Source of the DNA: Qipengyuania gaetbuli
GTDB lineage: Bacteria > Pseudomonadota > Alphaproteobacteria > Sphingomonadales > Sphingomonadaceae
DNA length: 64,000 bases
Direction of reading: 5' to 3'
Assembly: GCF_009827315.1 (NCBI RefSeq)
Contig: NZ_WTYF01000004.1
Coordinates: 2,046,001 to 2,110,000, forward strand
In this document: positions 62,934 through 64,000 of the stretch, piece after piece
Layout of the letters: every line of letters starts with the position of its first letter
Position numbering within the stretch: position 1 is the stretch's first letter
Program-made: the position numbers and the translations under genes
Notes under the pieces: generated by a model
What the model was told of the DNA's origin: nothing
The model's input: only the letters and a program-made list of their open reading frames with translations
The model's database searches: none

Positions 62934-64000
62934 TCAGGCGGCCTGGGCGATGTCCTCGACCGGCTCGGTGCGGATCAGGTAATCGAAGGCGGACAGGCCC
63001 GCTTTCGAACCTTCGCCCATGGCGACGACGATCTGCTTGTAAGGCACGTCGGTCACATCGCCTGCGCCGAAGATGCCGGGCACATTGGTGCGGCCTTCCT
63101 CGTCGGTGACGATCTCGCCGAACTTGGTCAGCTCGAGGCCCGAGTCCTGCAGCCATTCGGTGTTCGGCACGAGGCCGATCTGGACGAACACGCCTTCCAG
63201 CGCGACGCGGCGTTCCGAACCCGACTTGCGGTCCTTGAGGACGAGGCCGTTCACCTTGCCGTTCTCGCCGGTGATCTCGGTCGTCTGGCCGCTGGTGACG
63301 ATCTCGACATTGGGGAGGCTGCGTAGCTTGGCCTGCAGCACTTCGTCGGCGCGCAGCTTCTCGTCATATTCGATCAGCGTGACGTGGTCGACGATCTTGG
63401 CGAGGTCGATGGCCGCCTCGACTCCCGAATTGCCGCCGCCGATCACCGCGATGCGCTTGCCCTTGAACAGCGGACCGTCGCAGTGCGGGCAATAGGCGAC
63501 ACCCTTGTTGCGGTATTCCGCCTCGCCCGGCACGCCGAGATTGCGCCAGCGGGCACCCGTCGCAAGGATCAGGCTGCGGGCCTTTAGGCTTGCGCCATTG
63601 CCAAGCTCGACTGTGTGCAGACCGCCTTCCTTGGTGGAGGGGACGAGCTTCACGGCCTTGGCGAGATCCATCAGGTCGATGTCATATTCGCCCACGTGGC
63701 GCTTCAATTCGCCAGCCAGCTTCGGCCCTTCGGTATAGGGCGTGCCGGGGAGGTTCTCGATGCCGAGCGTGTCGTGCAGCTGCCCGCCGAAGCGTTCCGC
63801 CGCGATACCGGTGCGAAAGCCCTTGCGCGCAGTGTAGATTGCAGTCGCCGCGCCTGCCGGACCGCCGCCGATGACGAGCACTTCGAACGGGCCCTTGGCC
63901 GACAGCTTTTCTGCCGCCTTCTCCTCGCTGCCCGTGTCGAGCTTGGCGAGGATCTCGGCCAATTCCATCTTGCCGTTGTAGAAGGGCTCGCCGTTGAGAA
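62934..64000 (-). CDS. ahpF: alkyl hydroperoxide reductase subunit F, C-terminal part
   Basis: The frame runs off the right edge, so only the C-terminal ~355 residues are visible. They begin just inside the end of the N-terminal thioredoxin-fold region ([20 protein letters not shown]), typical of AhpF before its flavoprotein part. The FAD motif [19 protein letters not shown], the redox-active CPHC in [14 protein letters not shown], the NAD motif [14 protein letters not shown] and the end [14 protein letters not shown] follow. It transfers electrons from NADH to the peroxiredoxin AhpC. It is followed by a terminator and then katG. The ATG at 63968 is internal, not the true start. Confidence 0.95.
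   Translation of the reverse strand, partial: LNGEPFYNGKMELAEILAKLDTGSEEKAAEKLSAKGPFEVLVIGGGPAGAATAIYTARKGFRTGIAAERFGGQLHDTLGIENLPGTPYTEGPKLAGELKRHVGEYDIDLMDLAKAVKLVPSTKEGGLHTVELGNGASLKARSLILATGARWRNLGVPGEAEYRNKGVAYCPHCDGPLFKGKRIAVIGGGNSGVEAAIDLAKIVDHVTLIEYDEKLRADEVLQAKLRSLPNVEIVTSGQTTEITGENGKVNGLVLKDRKSGSERRVALEGVFVQIGLVPNTEWLQDSGLELTKFGEIVTDEEGRTNVPGIFGAGDVTDVPYKQIVVAMGEGSKAGLSAFDYLIRTEPVEDIAQAA

Overview
The window is about 64 kb of GC-rich, densely coded chromosome from an alphaproteobacterium. The best fit is Sphingomonadales, probably Erythrobacteraceae (Erythrobacter, Qipengyuania or Altererythrobacter type). This is inferred from the protein styles, from the block secB / Tim44-like / mltA / Smr, and from the LapA-type secretion locus; no rRNA or tRNA gene is available to confirm it. 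I saw no tRNA, rRNA, CRISPR array, insertion sequence or phage gene.

Layout. (1) 1-7349, minus strand: a Tad/Flp pilus operon read right to left (flp, hairpin, cpaB, cpaC, short lipoprotein, TadG-like, two TadE-like, cpaE, cpaF), with cpaF cut by the window edge. (2) 7710-26999: a membrane protein, then a plus-strand operon for a 3479-residue type I-secreted adhesin with its OmpA-like protein, TolC-type channel, ABC exporter, SleB-type cell wall hydrolase and membrane fusion protein. A convergent LapG-type periplasmic protease closes the locus. The adhesin carries a PAAG tetrapeptide at residues 111-114, where LapG-family enzymes cut LapA-type adhesins. (3) 27140-29765: a PagL-like lipid A deacylase and a lower-GC accessory patch. 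(4) 29952-36309: rplJ-rplL on the minus strand, then DJ-1/PfpI-like, HTH/DUF2975/small-peptide, DUF4956, and an exported CotH-like plus phosphatase pair. (5) 36658-45229: rpoB-rpoC on the plus strand, with a clear promoter and terminator. (6) 45325-53966: two small lipoproteins flanking a GGDEF-EAL protein, gltX, an intradiol dioxygenase, pyk, DUF1244, gapR, a small membrane protein and a YbjQ-like protein. (7) 53968-60425: trpS, murJ and secB leftward, Tim44-like, mltA and Smr rightward, and a Pr6Pr-like membrane protein leftward. (8) 60529-64000: katG and ahpF (partial), peroxide defence.

How the parts fit. The left 27 kb is largely about surface attachment: Flp pili plus a LapA/LapG-style releasable adhesin. 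In known Lap systems LapG is held inactive by LapD when cyclic di-GMP is high. No lapD is visible here, but a GGDEF-EAL protein with both motifs intact is at 46-48 kb. The most unusual piece is the SleB-type hydrolase gene translationally coupled between the ABC exporter and membrane fusion genes, together with a co-operonic OmpA-like peptidoglycan-binding protein. This suggests that the secretion machine carries its own means of passing or anchoring to the wall. The rest is mostly housekeeping.
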